Assembly (NCBI GenBank): GCA_964438975.1
Contig: CAYTMU010000038.1
Span: 1 to 37,557, forward strand
DNA length: 37,557 bases
DNA from: Chryseosolibacter sp964438975
Lineage (GTDB): Bacteria; Bacteroidota; Bacteroidia; Cytophagales; Cyclobacteriaceae
Reading direction: 5' to 3'
In this document: piece after piece, positions 7,635 to 16,806 of the stretch
Layout: each line of letters begins with the position of its first letter
Numbering within the stretch: position 1 is the stretch's first letter
Made by a program: the position numbers and the translations under genes
Notes under the pieces: generated by a model
Database searches by the model: none
What the model was told of the DNA's origin: nothing
Seen by the model: only the letters and a program-made list of their open reading frames with translations

Positions 7635-8921
7635 ATGTCGAAAACAGCTGAATTGATTATTGACGGTAAGTCCTATACCTTTCCCGTGATTGAGGGGTCG
7701 GAGGGCGAAGTCGCTATAGATATCAGTGACCTCCTGGACAAGGCGAAAGTGATCACCCTCGACCTCGGATTCAAGAACACGGGGTCGACGAAAAGCGGTA
7801 TCACCTTCCTGGACGGCGACAAGGGGATTCTCCGGTACCGGGGGTATGCTATCGAAGACCTCGCCGAAAAATCGTCATTCATCGAAGTGGCTTACTTGCT
7901 GATCTTCGGCAAGCTGCCTACCCAGCAGGAACTCGACACTTTCAAGCACGATATCCGCACCCACACACTGGTGCATGAAGACACCAAGAAAATACTCGAC
8001 GGCTTCCCTTCCAGTGCACATCCCATGGGCGTAGTGGCCTCACTGTTCTGCTCGCAGACAGCCTTCTACCCCGAGTCACTCGATCCCAACCGTCCGAATG
8101 AACTCATATACCTCAGCATCATTCGCGCACTCGCAAAGATGCCCACTTTCGCGGCCTGGGCTCACAAGCATGCCGTCGGACATCCGGTGAACTATCCAGA
8201 CAATCGCCTCGCATATTCTGCACGTTTCCTGAAGATGATGTTCAGCCTTCCGGCGGAAGAATACGATGTCGATCCCGTGGTGGCCGAGGCGCTGGATAAG
8301 CTCTTCATCCTTCACGCCGACCACGAGCAGAACTGCTCGACGTCTACGGTTCGTATCGTCGGCTCGTCAAAAGCAAGTATCTACTCCTCTATTTCCGCTG
8401 GTATCAACGCACTCTGGGGTCCGTTGCACGGCGGCGCGAACCAGGAGGTCATCCTGATGCTCGAGAATATTCGCCAGGATGGAGGCGATACCGACAAGTG
8501 GATCGCCAAAGCCAAAGACAAGAGCAGCGGCTTCCGACTCATGGGTTTCGGACACCGCGTCTACAAAAATTTCGACCCGCGGGCAAAGATCATCAAAAAG
8601 GCAGCGGACGACGTACTGAAGAAACTCGGCATCAACGACCCCGTACTGGAGATCGCGCTGAAACTGGAAGAGGCCGCGCTCAAGGATCCCTACTTCGTCG
8701 AACGCCGGCTGTACCCCAACGTCGACTTTTATTCCGGTATCATCTACCGCGCACTTGGCATCCCTGTCGATATGTTCACCGTCATGTTCGCCATCGGGCG
8801 CCTTCCTGGATGGATCGCGCAATGGAAGGAAATGCAGGAAAACAAAGAACCGATCGGTCGCCCAAGGCAGATATACGTTGGCGAAAAGCTCAGACCCTAC
8901 GTGGCGATCGACAAACGGTGA
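7635..8921 (+). CDS. gltA: Citrate synthase
   Basis: A 428-residue enzyme that condenses acetyl-CoA and oxaloacetate to citrate, the entry step of the TCA cycle, in the cytoplasm. Length equals that of the hexameric type II enzymes such as E. coli GltA (427). Catalytic residues fall where expected: His265 in LWGPLHGGANQ, His307 in GFGHRVYKNFDPR and Asp364 in PNVDFYSG. The motif HADHEQNCSTSTVR (about 227-240) is also typical. It is preceded by a good promoter and followed after 17 bases by rsmE, so the two are probably co-transcribed. The second TCA gene in the window, sucC, is about 13 kb away and not linked. Confidence 0.97.
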   Translation: MSKTAELIIDGKSYTFPVIEGSEGEVAIDISDLLDKAKVITLDLGFKNTGSTKSGITFLDGDKGILRYRGYAIEDLAEKSSFIEVAYLLIFGKLPTQQELDTFKHDIRTHTLVHEDTKKILDGFPSSAHPMGVVASLFCSQTAFYPESLDPNRPNELIYLSIIRALAKMPTFAAWAHKHAVGHPVNYPDNRLAYSARFLKMMFSLPAEEYDVDPVVAEALDKLFILHADHEQNCSTSTVRIVGSSKASIYSSISAGINALWGPLHGGANQEVILMLENIRQDGGDTDKWIAKAKDKSSGFRLMGFGHRVYKNFDPRAKIIKKAADDVLKKLGINDPVLEIALKLEEAALKDPYFVERRLYPNVDFYSGIIYRALGIPVDMFTVMFAIGRLPGWIAQWKEMQENKEPIGRPRQIYVGEKLRPYVAIDKR

Positions 8922-8938
8922 CCCCGTGACGGTCGGCA

Positions 8939-9637
8939 ATGGAGCTCTATTATCAACCCGACATCGCCGAAGGACGTACGCATCTCGACGCTGACGAATC
9001 GCGGCATTGTGTCAAAGTGCTGCGCAAGAAAGTGGGAGATGCCATCACCATTACTGACGGACGTGGATCTTTTTACGATGCCGTGATCACCCAGGCCGAT
9101 GCGGCTCAATGCCACGTTGAAATCAGACGTCAGTACGCCCCGCCAGCTCGAAACTTTCGCATCCACATCGCCATATCCCCTACCCGTAACGCCGATCGAA
9201 TCGAATGGTTCGTTGAGAAGGCCACTGAACTCGGCATTGACCATATAACCTTGATGGAATGCCATCACACGGGTCGTTCGCATTTCAAACCGGAACGTCT
9301 GAAGAAAATTGCAATAGCAGCCATGAAGCAGTCGCTGAAAGCGGTGCTGCCATCGATATCAGACGGTTTGATCCCATTCCGCGAAATGGTTGACTGCGAG
9401 GAAAAACACCGTTACATCGCCTATGTCGACCCCACCAATCCGGTTCATCTCCGCGACGCTGTCCCGGCAGATGGGGCATATGTCGTGCTGATCGGTCCGG
9501 AAGGAGACTTCGCCCCGGAAGAACTAGACAAAGCGCTGGCGAATGGCTTCCGAAAGGTGAGTCTCGGACCGGCGAGGTTGCGCACGGAGACAGCCGGAAT
9601 TGTAGCTTGTCACGTGCTAAACCTGATCAACACCTGA
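8939..9637 (+). CDS. rsmE: 16S rRNA (uracil-1498-N3)-methyltransferase RsmE
   Basis: A 232-residue SPOUT-class methyltransferase. The N-terminal PUA-like part contains ESRHCVKVLRKKVGD (residues 20-34), and the C-terminal SAM-binding knot contains LIGPEGDFAPEEL and LGPARLRTETAGI, both diagnostic of RsmE. It methylates U1498 of 16S rRNA using S-adenosylmethionine. Length is normal for the family (about 230-245). It starts 17 bases after citrate synthase, and no promoter is seen between them. Confidence 0.95.
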   Translation: MELYYQPDIAEGRTHLDADESRHCVKVLRKKVGDAITITDGRGSFYDAVITQADAAQCHVEIRRQYAPPARNFRIHIAISPTRNADRIEWFVEKATELGIDHITLMECHHTGRSHFKPERLKKIAIAAMKQSLKAVLPSISDGLIPFREMVDCEEKHRYIAYVDPTNPVHLRDAVPADGAYVVLIGPEGDFAPEELDKALANGFRKVSLGPARLRTETAGIVACHVLNLINT

Positions 9638-9652
9638 CGCTTCGGACGGGGG

Positions 9653-9686
9653 TTGTGTGTGCAGTGCTCCAGGTTGATTATCTTTC
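9653..9686 (+). promoter_or_regulatory. Candidate promoter for the SpmA/SpmB-like gene
   Basis: TTG (9653-9655), 23 bases, TATCTTTC (9679-9686), one base off TAnnTTTG. It lies 20 bases before the ATG at 9707. Confidence 0.4.
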
Positions 9687-9706
9687 GCCCGACATAACCG
9701 CATCGA

Positions 9707-10939
9707 ATGATACTTAATTACATCTGGGTCGGATTGGTACTAGTGGCTTTCGTCGTCGCACTGATCAAATTTGTGTTCTTCCATGACCTCGAGGTATTTC
9801 CACTCCTTCTGCAATCGACCTTCGACAATGCCAGGACAGGCCTTGAGATATCCATTGGACTGGCCGGGGTGATGTCACTGTGGCTCGGCCTCATGAAGAT
9901 CGGTGAGCGCGGCGGAATGGTAGCCATCCTCTCACGACTGGTCGGTCCGTTCTTCTCCCGTCTTTTCCCGTCTATCCCGCGTAACCACCCCGCTAGCGGG
10001 TCGATCATCATGAACTTCAGCGCGAACATACTCGGGCTCGACAATGCAGCGACGCCACTGGGACTAAAGGCGATGAATGAGCTTCAGGAGATCAACCCCG
10101 ATAAAGACACCGCCTCCGATGCGCAGATCATGTTCCTGGTATTGAATGCTTCCGGACTCACCATCATTCCGATCTCGATCATGGCTGATCGTGCAATGCT
10201 CGGCTCCGTAAACCCGACCAGTATTTTCATACCGACGCTCATTGCCACCTTCTTCTCCACGTTTATCGGTCTTTTGTATGTAAGCTTACGCCAGCGGATC
10301 AATCTGTTCGATCCGGTGTTGATGGGATTCATCCTCGGAATGACGGGATTTGTTATACTGATCATCTGGTACTTTTCCGGGTTGACACCGGAGCAGGTGC
10401 AAGTACAGTCGTCGATCTCAACCGCCATCATTATCCTCACGATCATCGTCGCCTTTATCACCCTGGGACTGAAGAACAAGGTACCCATCTTTGAAGCGTT
10501 TGTCGACGGTGCGAAAGAGGGATTTACCATTTCCATCCGGATCATCCCCTACCTCGTCGGCCTGCTTGTCGCGATCGGGTTGTTCCGCACATCCGGCACG
10601 CTGACCTTCATCGAGGAGGGAGTCGCCTGGGGTTTGATCGCCCTGGGGATCAACGCAGATTTCGTTCCGGCTCTTCCGGTGGGATTGTTAAAACCACTGA
10701 GTGGCCAGGGAGCACGTTCCATGATGATCGAAGTAGCCAAGACACATGGCGTCGATTCGTTTGTAGGAAATGTAGCTGCTATCTTCCGCGGATGCGCTGA
10801 AACAACACTCTATCTCACAGCCTTGTATTTCGGATCCGTGCAAATTCGCAAGACACGATACGCAGTCACCGGAGGATTGATCGCCGACGCCGCAGGCATC
10901 GCGGGGGGCATCTTCGCCGGCTACCTATTCTTTCATTGA
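9707..10939 (+). CDS. Nucleoside-recognition (Gate) domain membrane protein, SpmA-SpmB fusion type
   Basis: A 410-residue polytopic membrane protein with about ten hydrophobic segments. It has two halves, each with a Gate (nucleoside recognition) domain. The first half (to about 200) resembles SpmA, with the segment GSIIMNFSANILGLDNAATPLGLKAM. The second half (about 250-410) resembles SpmB, with KPLSGQGARSMMIEVAKTHGVDSFVGNVAAIFRGCAETTLYL. In Bacillus these two are separate spore-maturation proteins; fused forms are common in non-sporing Bacteroidota, where the function is not established. The substrate is unknown. Its stop is followed directly by an R1 array that runs to the next, convergent gene. 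Confidence 0.88.
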   Translation: MILNYIWVGLVLVAFVVALIKFVFFHDLEVFPLLLQSTFDNARTGLEISIGLAGVMSLWLGLMKIGERGGMVAILSRLVGPFFSRLFPSIPRNHPASGSIIMNFSANILGLDNAATPLGLKAMNELQEINPDKDTASDAQIMFLVLNASGLTIIPISIMADRAMLGSVNPTSIFIPTLIATFFSTFIGLLYVSLRQRINLFDPVLMGFILGMTGFVILIIWYFSGLTPEQVQVQSSISTAIIILTIIVAFITLGLKNKVPIFEAFVDGAKEGFTISIRIIPYLVGLLVAIGLFRTSGTLTFIEEGVAWGLIALGINADFVPALPVGLLKPLSGQGARSMMIEVAKTHGVDSFVGNVAAIFRGCAETTLYLTALYFGSVQIRKTRYAVTGGLIADAAGIAGGIFAGYLFFH

Positions 10940-10998
10940 TCCGTGGACTGTCGACCACTACCGTGGACCGTGGACTGTCGACCGTGGACTGTGGACTA
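10940..10998. repeat. R1 heptamer array filling a convergent intergenic space
   Basis: Units CGTGGAC, TGTCGAC, CGTGGAC, CGTGGAC, TGTCGAC, CGTGGAC, TGTGGAC, with one 6-base variant. The array occupies the entire 56 bases between the stops of two convergent genes and supplies the TAG stop of the minus-strand gene (CTA at 10996-10998). Confidence 0.9.
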
Positions 10999-12789
10999 CC
11001 TCACCACCACCTTACCACTCTTATCCACCATCATCTGCTGGGCGCCGTCGCTGATGACAACTTCACCATTACCCGTCAGCGTCAGTTCTTCCGGTTGGAA
11101 TGCCAGGGAGTAATCCGTTTTCCACGCCAGCCCATCCGAGCTGTATATCTTGGCTAGCGTCGCAGGGATCTTGTCCTTCACTGGATTTTCTGAATAGATA
11201 AGCACGTAGAAGACCTGTCCCAACGGATCGGATTGAGCAATCGCGCGTGCGTTTGAAACGGCCTGCGCTTTGAATGCTGCCTTGTCGACCGCGAAGTGAG
11301 CCTTGACCGTCGCTTGTCGCGAACGTTCAATAGTATAGAAGTAAGCACTGATCCGCGTCGTATCCTTCAATGAAAGGCCCGCCGTAAACTTCTCAGGTGT
11401 CGTTATGAGCGGCGCGTAGTACCCATCGCCGAACTCCGGCGACAGCGGTATCGAATCCGATCCATCGACGATATAGTGAAGTCCCCGTCGGTACTGGCTG
11501 AGTCGCGCCATCCGGTGTTTCAACTCGCGTGTGCTGAACTCGCGCTGGCCGCGAATGAACGTCTTGACCGCCGACCCATCGCCATAGGCGTTGCCGACAA
11601 AATGCGCATAGTCAAGGATCTTTTCGTCGAGCTCATTCTCCGGTATGAGTGCAGCCGTGCTGTCGAGCTGCTTAAGCAATGCCAACTCCTGCTCCAGAAG
11701 ACTGATTCGATAATGGAGATCTGTTGAATCGCGTACCGGTTTGTGTTCAATCAGCATTGAATTGTACTCAAGATTCGTCGTCTTCAGCGCGAAGATCAAC
11801 ATTGGCAGCGGCTCGCCATCAAACTTCTTGAGTTGGTTGTACAGCAATTTGTCGATGATCTTGGTCAGGTCACTGCGCACCGAAACCGAGTCAGCCTTGA
11901 GTTTTTCGTGTAGTTTGTTTACCTCCTGGTCATACGAAACGAGGCTTGACCGCATGGGGATGATCTCATCGCGCGCGATCGCCAGCGCATCATCGGCGAA
12001 CCTCTTGAAGTTCCACAATTTCACCTCGTTCGCGAAGAAATCAGCCTCGCTCCCACCGTCCTCTTTGAAATCTTTGATGTCCGTAATCGCGAGCTTCTGG
12101 TTGTATCCCGACTTCTCGAGCGCGGCGATGGAGAGTTTATACTGATCGAATGCCTTCACACATGAGTCGAAGCTCAGCGAAATGTTCGTCAACGTCCCGA
12201 TCGTTCGTTCATCTGCGCGCAGGTAGAGTTGCTTCAGCGATGAGAACGGTATTTGCAGACCCGCATACTGCGCCTGTGCCCGGCGATAGGATTGGTCCGC
12301 CAGGTCGTGCAATTCCTTTGTAATTCTGAGTCCCTGACTCCGCTCCTTGAGCGCCTGGACACGCTTCTCGATATCGAACTGAATATCCGTCAGCTTGACA
12401 CCAAACTCACCTGTGCGCAAGTCGCGGCGGTTGTATGTCTGATAGTAGTCTTTATTTCTGCGAAGTTCCCTATCCGTGATCGTCTGATAAGCCTTGTCGT
12501 AAAACAACACTGCCGAATCGATACTGGAGAGCACCAGCGAAGTCTGCTTCAGCAAGTCGTTGTTCGAAGCCTTCTCCTGGAAGATCATGCCCATGAAGAG
12601 ATTGGCACTGGGCTCATCGGCGTTGTCAGCCAGATATCGTTTCAGAAAAGGTTCCGCCTGCTCATACTGCTTTGTGCTCAGCAGCGCATAAATATCCTTG
12701 TATTTGACCTTTTGACCGTACGCAGTTGAAATCAGGAAGACGAGCAGGAACTGGATCAAACCGATTTTTGTCTTCGTATAGGTATTCAT
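10996..12789 (-). CDS. Secreted protein with TPR-like N-terminus, function unknown
   Basis: A 597-residue protein I do not recognise. Starting at the ATG at 12787-12789, it has a clear signal peptide (MNTYTKTKIGLIQFLLVFLISTAYGQ). Residues about 27-110 read like tetratricopeptide helices (DIYALLSTKQYEQAEPFLKR; SIDSAVLFYDKAYQTI). The middle (about 120-400) is helical and charged, with coiled-coil character. The last 100 residues are beta-rich (e.g. YYAPLITTPEKFTAGLSL; EELTLTGNGEVVISDG). No T9SS sorting domain and no lipobox is visible, so a periplasmic location is likely. It is divergent from the TlpA-like gene, with 45 bases between starts, so the two may share regulation. A longer start at 12843 would overlap that gene and hide the signal peptide. 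Confidence 0.8.
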   Translation of the reverse strand: MNTYTKTKIGLIQFLLVFLISTAYGQKVKYKDIYALLSTKQYEQAEPFLKRYLADNADEPSANLFMGMIFQEKASNNDLLKQTSLVLSSIDSAVLFYDKAYQTITDRELRRNKDYYQTYNRRDLRTGEFGVKLTDIQFDIEKRVQALKERSQGLRITKELHDLADQSYRRAQAQYAGLQIPFSSLKQLYLRADERTIGTLTNISLSFDSCVKAFDQYKLSIAALEKSGYNQKLAITDIKDFKEDGGSEADFFANEVKLWNFKRFADDALAIARDEIIPMRSSLVSYDQEVNKLHEKLKADSVSVRSDLTKIIDKLLYNQLKKFDGEPLPMLIFALKTTNLEYNSMLIEHKPVRDSTDLHYRISLLEQELALLKQLDSTAALIPENELDEKILDYAHFVGNAYGDGSAVKTFIRGQREFSTRELKHRMARLSQYRRGLHYIVDGSDSIPLSPEFGDGYYAPLITTPEKFTAGLSLKDTTRISAYFYTIERSRQATVKAHFAVDKAAFKAQAVSNARAIAQSDPLGQVFYVLIYSENPVKDKIPATLAKIYSSDGLAWKTDYSLAFQPEELTLTGNGEVVISDGAQQMMVDKSGKVVVR

Positions 12790-12834
12790 ATCCCGAAAAT
12801 ACTTAAAATTCGACAACCTTAATGCCTCCTCGCC

Positions 12835-13452
12835 ATGAATCACATCTTCCGCAATCCGAAGCTGACAAATGTGTTTCGCACACTCAGGCCATGGATTATT
12901 TTTATAGGTGTCTTTTTCCTGCTAAAGGTAACCGGAATCGACCGCCAAATTTCAAGCGCCACGCAGCATGTGTTGCTCAAGGCAGGCGTCCTGGATATCC
13001 GGTTTGAAACCGATGAAGTCCGGGAGCAATCGTTCGACTACGACTTCGTCTTGAGAGATCTACAAGGCAACAAGGTCGACATGAACACCCTCAAAGGTAA
13101 GGTGATCTTCATCAACTTGTGGGCTACATGGTGCGGACCCTGTCGCGTTGAAATGCCTTCGATTCAAAACCTCTACAACTCAGTTGATCGCGATCATATC
13201 GCATTTGTGATGTTGTCGCTCGACGAGTCCGATAAACAGGCGAAGGTATCGAAGTACATCCACAGCAAGGAACTCACATTTCCTGTTTATCAGCCAGTAG
13301 GCGCCCTTCCCAAACTTCTCCGAGTACCCAGCATCCCAGCGACGTTCATTGTCGGAAAGGATGGGAAGGTTAAGTACAAGAAGTCGGGGTTAGCAAATTA
13401 TGACACAGATGAGATGAGAGCGTTGTTGGCAGAACTCGCGGAGGGGCGGTGA
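12835..13452 (+). CDS. TlpA/ResA-like membrane-anchored thioredoxin
   Basis: A 205-residue protein with one N-terminal membrane anchor (about 20-31) and a periplasmic AhpC/TSA-Redoxin domain. The active-site motif WCGPC (Cys100, Cys103) sits after the strand VIFINLWAT, and the cis-Pro segment VPSIPATFIVGKDG follows. TlpA/ResA relatives reduce disulfides during cytochrome c maturation or defend against oxidative stress; the partner is not shown here. It is divergent from the secreted 597-residue protein and convergent with the sirtuin, with eight bases between the two stops. Confidence 0.9.
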   Translation: MNHIFRNPKLTNVFRTLRPWIIFIGVFFLLKVTGIDRQISSATQHVLLKAGVLDIRFETDEVREQSFDYDFVLRDLQGNKVDMNTLKGKVIFINLWATWCGPCRVEMPSIQNLYNSVDRDHIAFVMLSLDESDKQAKVSKYIHSKELTFPVYQPVGALPKLLRVPSIPATFIVGKDGKVKYKKSGLANYDTDEMRALLAELAEGR

Positions 13453-13460
13453 TCGGGGTG

Positions 13461-14150
13461 TCAATAGTTTGCGATCAACTCGTTCCTCACAACCTCCAAC
13501 CCCGTACTCGCTTTGTCCTGTATCATCCGCGTATATGGCATCTGCTTGATATCAGGCATACTCGGGTCGACGACGTACTTGGTGCTTTCGTGCGGAACGT
13601 AGTCGATCAATCCCGCTGCCGGATATACCACCATCGATGTGCCGACAACGATAAAAATGTCTGCTTGTAGAGCGTACTTCGCGGCTAACTCCATCAAGGG
13701 AACGGCTTCTCCAAACCAGACGATGTTGGGTCTGAGTTGTGATCCTTTTTCGCAGCGTTGACCGATGTTCAGTTCCCACCCGTCAATCAGATACACCAGC
13801 GATTCGTCTGCTGTACTGCGTGACTCAAATAAACTTCCGTGAAGATGAATGACGTGCGACGACCCCGCGCGCTCGTGCAGGTTGTCGACGTTCTGTGTGA
13901 CGATCGTCACATCGTAGTATTGCTCGAGTTCCGCCAGTATCTCATGACCGCGATTGGGCCTCACTTCCAGCGCCCGCCGCCGTCGCTGATTGTAAAAGTC
14001 GAGTACCAGCGCTGGATTGTCGCTCCACCCTTTCGGTGTCGCCACTTGCATAACATCGTATCCTTCCCACAAGCCGTTCGAGTCACGAAAGGTCGGGATG
14101 CCGCTCTCAGCGCTGATGCCCGCACCGGAAAGCACGACGAGCTTCTTCAT
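13461..14150 (-). CDS. Sir2-family NAD-dependent protein deacylase
   Basis: A 229-residue sirtuin. Visible motifs: GAGISAESGIPTFRDSNGLW (residues 9-28, NAD binding), TQNVDNLHERAGS (85-97), catalytic HLHG (His104) and GTSMVVYPAAGL. These support NAD-dependent removal of acetyl or other acyl groups from lysines. The four zinc-binding cysteines found in most sirtuins are absent: the segment after His104 contains only Cys133. I recall this shortened, zinc-less form from Bacteroidota relatives. No acetyl-CoA synthetase or acetyltransferase lies next to it. It is encoded 16 bases upstream of the topA stop, on the same strand. Confidence 0.92.
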   Translation of the reverse strand: MKKLVVLSGAGISAESGIPTFRDSNGLWEGYDVMQVATPKGWSDNPALVLDFYNQRRRRALEVRPNRGHEILAELEQYYDVTIVTQNVDNLHERAGSSHVIHLHGSLFESRSTADESLVYLIDGWELNIGQRCEKGSQLRPNIVWFGEAVPLMELAAKYALQADIFIVVGTSMVVYPAAGLIDYVPHESTKYVVDPSMPDIKQMPYTRMIQDKASTGLEVVRNELIANY

Positions 14151-14166
14151 ACGACAACGTTATGCG

Positions 14167-16707
14167 TTACCTTCTCTTCTTCGCAGCAGTTTTCTTCGTT
14201 GCTGTCTTCTTCGCAGACGATTTTTTCGCAGCTGTCTTTTTCTTTGCTGCTACCTTTTTCGCGGTTGTCTTTTTCGCAGCTGTTTTCTTAACAGCGCGCT
14301 TCTTCACTGCAGCAGCTTTCTTCACTGCCGGTCCGGACTCCGCCTTCATTGCCACAGATGATCCTTTGGCCTGCGTTGTCCGGGTCGCTGCTGCACGGCC
14401 CCATCGTCCGCGACGCTCGGGTGCGTTTTCCGCCAGTTCCAGGCACTCTTCCAACGTCAGCGAAGCTGGCTCACGGTCTTTCGGTATCTTGACATTCTTC
14501 TTCCCAGCTTTGATATAAGGACCAAACCGCCCATTCAGTATTTGAATGTCAGGGTTCTCGGGGAAGGCCTTGATCAGTTTATTGGCGTCGGCAATGCGTT
14601 TATTCTCGATCAGTTCCACTGCCTTCTCCGACGGAATGGTATACGGGTCGAGATCTTTCGGGATCGAAACGTATTTCTTGTCGTGTAAAACGTAGGGTCC
14701 GAAACGTCCGATACCGATTACGACCGGCTTATCTTCGAAGGTTCCCATATCCCGCGGCATCTTGAACAACTCCATCGCGTCCTCGAGTGTGACGTTCTCG
14801 ATGAACTGACCGGGTCGCAGACTTGCAAACTTCGGCTTCTCTCCACCGCTGTCATCCGGGTTTTCCCCGATCTGAACATACGCGCCGAACTTACCGAGTT
14901 TTGCATACACGTTCTTACCTGTCTTGGGATCCCTGCCGAGTTCGCGCGCACGCCCGACCGACGAGCGTTCGACCTTCTCAGTCGTTGCTACTTTCTTGTG
15001 GAAGGGCGTATAAAAATCCGCGATCATCTTTCGCCAGTCCAGATTACCGGCAGCGATCTCATCGAACTCCTGCTCAATGTCGGATGTGAACGAATAATCG
15101 GTGATATCGGGGAAGTGCTCGACGAGGAAGTCGGTTACAACCATCGCCGTATTGGTCGGAAATAGTTTATTCTTCTCCGCACCGGTAATCTCGGTGTCTT
15201 CGCGTTTATCGATCTTGTTATTCTTCAGTGTGAACACACTGTACTTCCGCTCGGTACCTTCACGCGCTTCTTTCACGACGTACCCGCGCTTTTGTACCGT
15301 GGAGATCGTCGGTGCATACGTCGACGGCCGGCCAATGCCCATTTCCTCGAGCTTCTTGACGAGGCTGGCTTCCGTGTACCGCGGGGGATGACGCGAAAAT
15401 ATCTGGCGCGCTATCATTTCGTCGAGCTTCAGGTCTTGTCCGATGCTCAGTGGAGGAAGTACCTTGCTGTTCTCTTCTTCGTCCTCATCGTCGCCGGATT
15501 CCATGTATACCTTCAGGAACCCTTCGAACTTGATCACTTCACCGGTTGCCACAAGATTCTTCGGACTTGTCGATATGCTGATCGTAGCCGTTGTCTTTTC
15601 CAGTTCAGCGTCAGCCATCTGAGATGCGATCGCGCGCTTCCATATAAGATCGTACAAGCGCGCAGCGTTGCGGTCCATACGGGGATCCAACACCGAGAAA
15701 TCCGTGGGACGGATCGCTTCGTGTGCCTCCTGAGCACCTGACGACTTCGTCTTGAACACGCGGGCATGGTGGTACTCCTTTCCAAATGCGGAGTATATCT
15801 TTTTCGCCGCTCCGTCCCGGGCTTCATCGGAAAGATTCACGGAGTCCGTACGCATATAGCTGATCTTACCTGCCTCGTATAACTTCTGGGCAACCATCAT
15901 CGTCTGGATAACGGAGAACCCGAGTTTCCGGGCGGCTTCCTGCTGGAGCGTTGAGGTGGTGAAGGGCGGCGATGGTGAGCGTTTCGCCGGACGCGTCTGC
16001 AGATCCGCGATCCTAAATTCCGCACCGCGACAGGATTCGAGGAATTCATTGGCTTGCTCCTCCGTGTCAAAGCGCTCTGGCAACTCCGCCACCAGCGTCT
16101 TGCCATTGCCCAGATCGAACAGCGCTGTGATCTTAAATGACGATTTGACCTTAAAATCGGTGATTTCGCGTTCGCGTTCAACCACCATTCTTACGGCAAC
16201 GGACTGAACCCGGCCAGCGGATAGTCCTGTCGCGATCTTTTTCCATAGAATGGGTGACAATTCGTAACCTACAAGCCGATCCAGGACCCGACGGGCCTGC
16301 TGTGCATTGACCAGGTCTTCATCGATCCCGCGGGGATTTTCCAATGCGTTCAGGATCGCCTTCTTCGTGATCTCCGTGAACACAATCCGCCGTATTCGGG
16401 CATCCTTCAGGTCCAGCACCTCTTTCAAATGCCAGCTGATAGCCTCTCCCTCCCGGTCTTCATCGCTCGCCAGATACACCATCTGGGCGTCCTTGGCGAG
16501 TTTTTTCAACTTTGAGATAACTTCTTTCTTCTCGGGACTGACCTCATAAGTGGGTTCGAAGTCATTTTCTATATCAATCGCTCCGCCTCCTTTGGGCAGA
16601 TCCCGGACATGGCCCATGCTGGAAGCCACCGTGAAATCTTTCCCCAAATACCCCTCAATAGTCTTCGCCTTGGCGGGTGACTCAACAATTACCAGGTTTT
16701 TCGACAT
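14167..16707 (-). CDS. topA: DNA topoisomerase I with histone H1-like tail
   Basis: An 846-residue type IA topoisomerase that relaxes negative supercoils. The N-terminal Toprim domain shows LVIVESPAKAKTIEGYLG and SDEDREGEAISWHL. The core has SAGRVQSVAVRMVVERE, and the catalytic tyrosine is Tyr284 in ISYMRTDSVNLS. After about residue 580 there are three Topo_C_Rpt-type repeats (KLGKFGAYVQIGE, GIGRFGPYVLHDK, LNGRFGPYIKAGK) instead of the four-cysteine zinc fingers of E. coli. The last approximately 75 residues are Lys/Ala repeats (KKTAAKK type) resembling histone H1 and the separate protein at 4505-4951, and probably increase DNA affinity. Its promoter is at 16730-16759. Confidence 0.96.
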   Translation of the reverse strand: MSKNLVIVESPAKAKTIEGYLGKDFTVASSMGHVRDLPKGGGAIDIENDFEPTYEVSPEKKEVISKLKKLAKDAQMVYLASDEDREGEAISWHLKEVLDLKDARIRRIVFTEITKKAILNALENPRGIDEDLVNAQQARRVLDRLVGYELSPILWKKIATGLSAGRVQSVAVRMVVEREREITDFKVKSSFKITALFDLGNGKTLVAELPERFDTEEQANEFLESCRGAEFRIADLQTRPAKRSPSPPFTTSTLQQEAARKLGFSVIQTMMVAQKLYEAGKISYMRTDSVNLSDEARDGAAKKIYSAFGKEYHHARVFKTKSSGAQEAHEAIRPTDFSVLDPRMDRNAARLYDLIWKRAIASQMADAELEKTTATISISTSPKNLVATGEVIKFEGFLKVYMESGDDEDEEENSKVLPPLSIGQDLKLDEMIARQIFSRHPPRYTEASLVKKLEEMGIGRPSTYAPTISTVQKRGYVVKEAREGTERKYSVFTLKNNKIDKREDTEITGAEKNKLFPTNTAMVVTDFLVEHFPDITDYSFTSDIEQEFDEIAAGNLDWRKMIADFYTPFHKKVATTEKVERSSVGRARELGRDPKTGKNVYAKLGKFGAYVQIGENPDDSGGEKPKFASLRPGQFIENVTLEDAMELFKMPRDMGTFEDKPVVIGIGRFGPYVLHDKKYVSIPKDLDPYTIPSEKAVELIENKRIADANKLIKAFPENPDIQILNGRFGPYIKAGKKNVKIPKDREPASLTLEECLELAENAPERRGRWGRAAATRTTQAKGSSVAMKAESGPAVKKAAAVKKRAVKKTAAKKTTAKKVAAKKKTAAKKSSAKKTATKKTAAKKRR

Positions 16708-16729
16708 GCTTGTATAAGTTCAAAAGACT

Positions 16730-16759
16730 CAAATATCTGGAATTTTCGGTAGAATCAAA
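16730..16759 (-). promoter_or_regulatory. Candidate topA promoter
   Basis: On the minus strand: TTTG (16759-16756), 18 bases, GATATTTG (16737-16730), one base off TAnnTTTG. The leader to the ATG at 16707 is about 20 bases. An R2 hairpin lies just upstream of the -33 box. Confidence 0.5.
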
Positions 16760-16763
16760 GCTT

Positions 16764-16800
16764 GCCCGCCGGAGCGCTAGCGGAGGCGGGGGCTAAGGGG
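16764..16800. repeat. R2 hairpin, diverged copy
   Basis: GCCCGCCGGAGCGCTAGCGG followed by AGGCGGGGGCTAAGGGGG: the same outer arms as other R2 copies but a different inner part. It is next to an R1 array. Confidence 0.75.
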
Positions 16801-16806
16801 GCTACA

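Noticed and set aside
7237..7636. Frames through the R1 array (VDRRPWTEL-type translations)
   Set aside because: They are translations of the heptamer repeat and cross an N gap.
8367..8939. Minus-strand frame inside citrate synthase
   Set aside because: Entirely within a clearly identified gene on the other strand.
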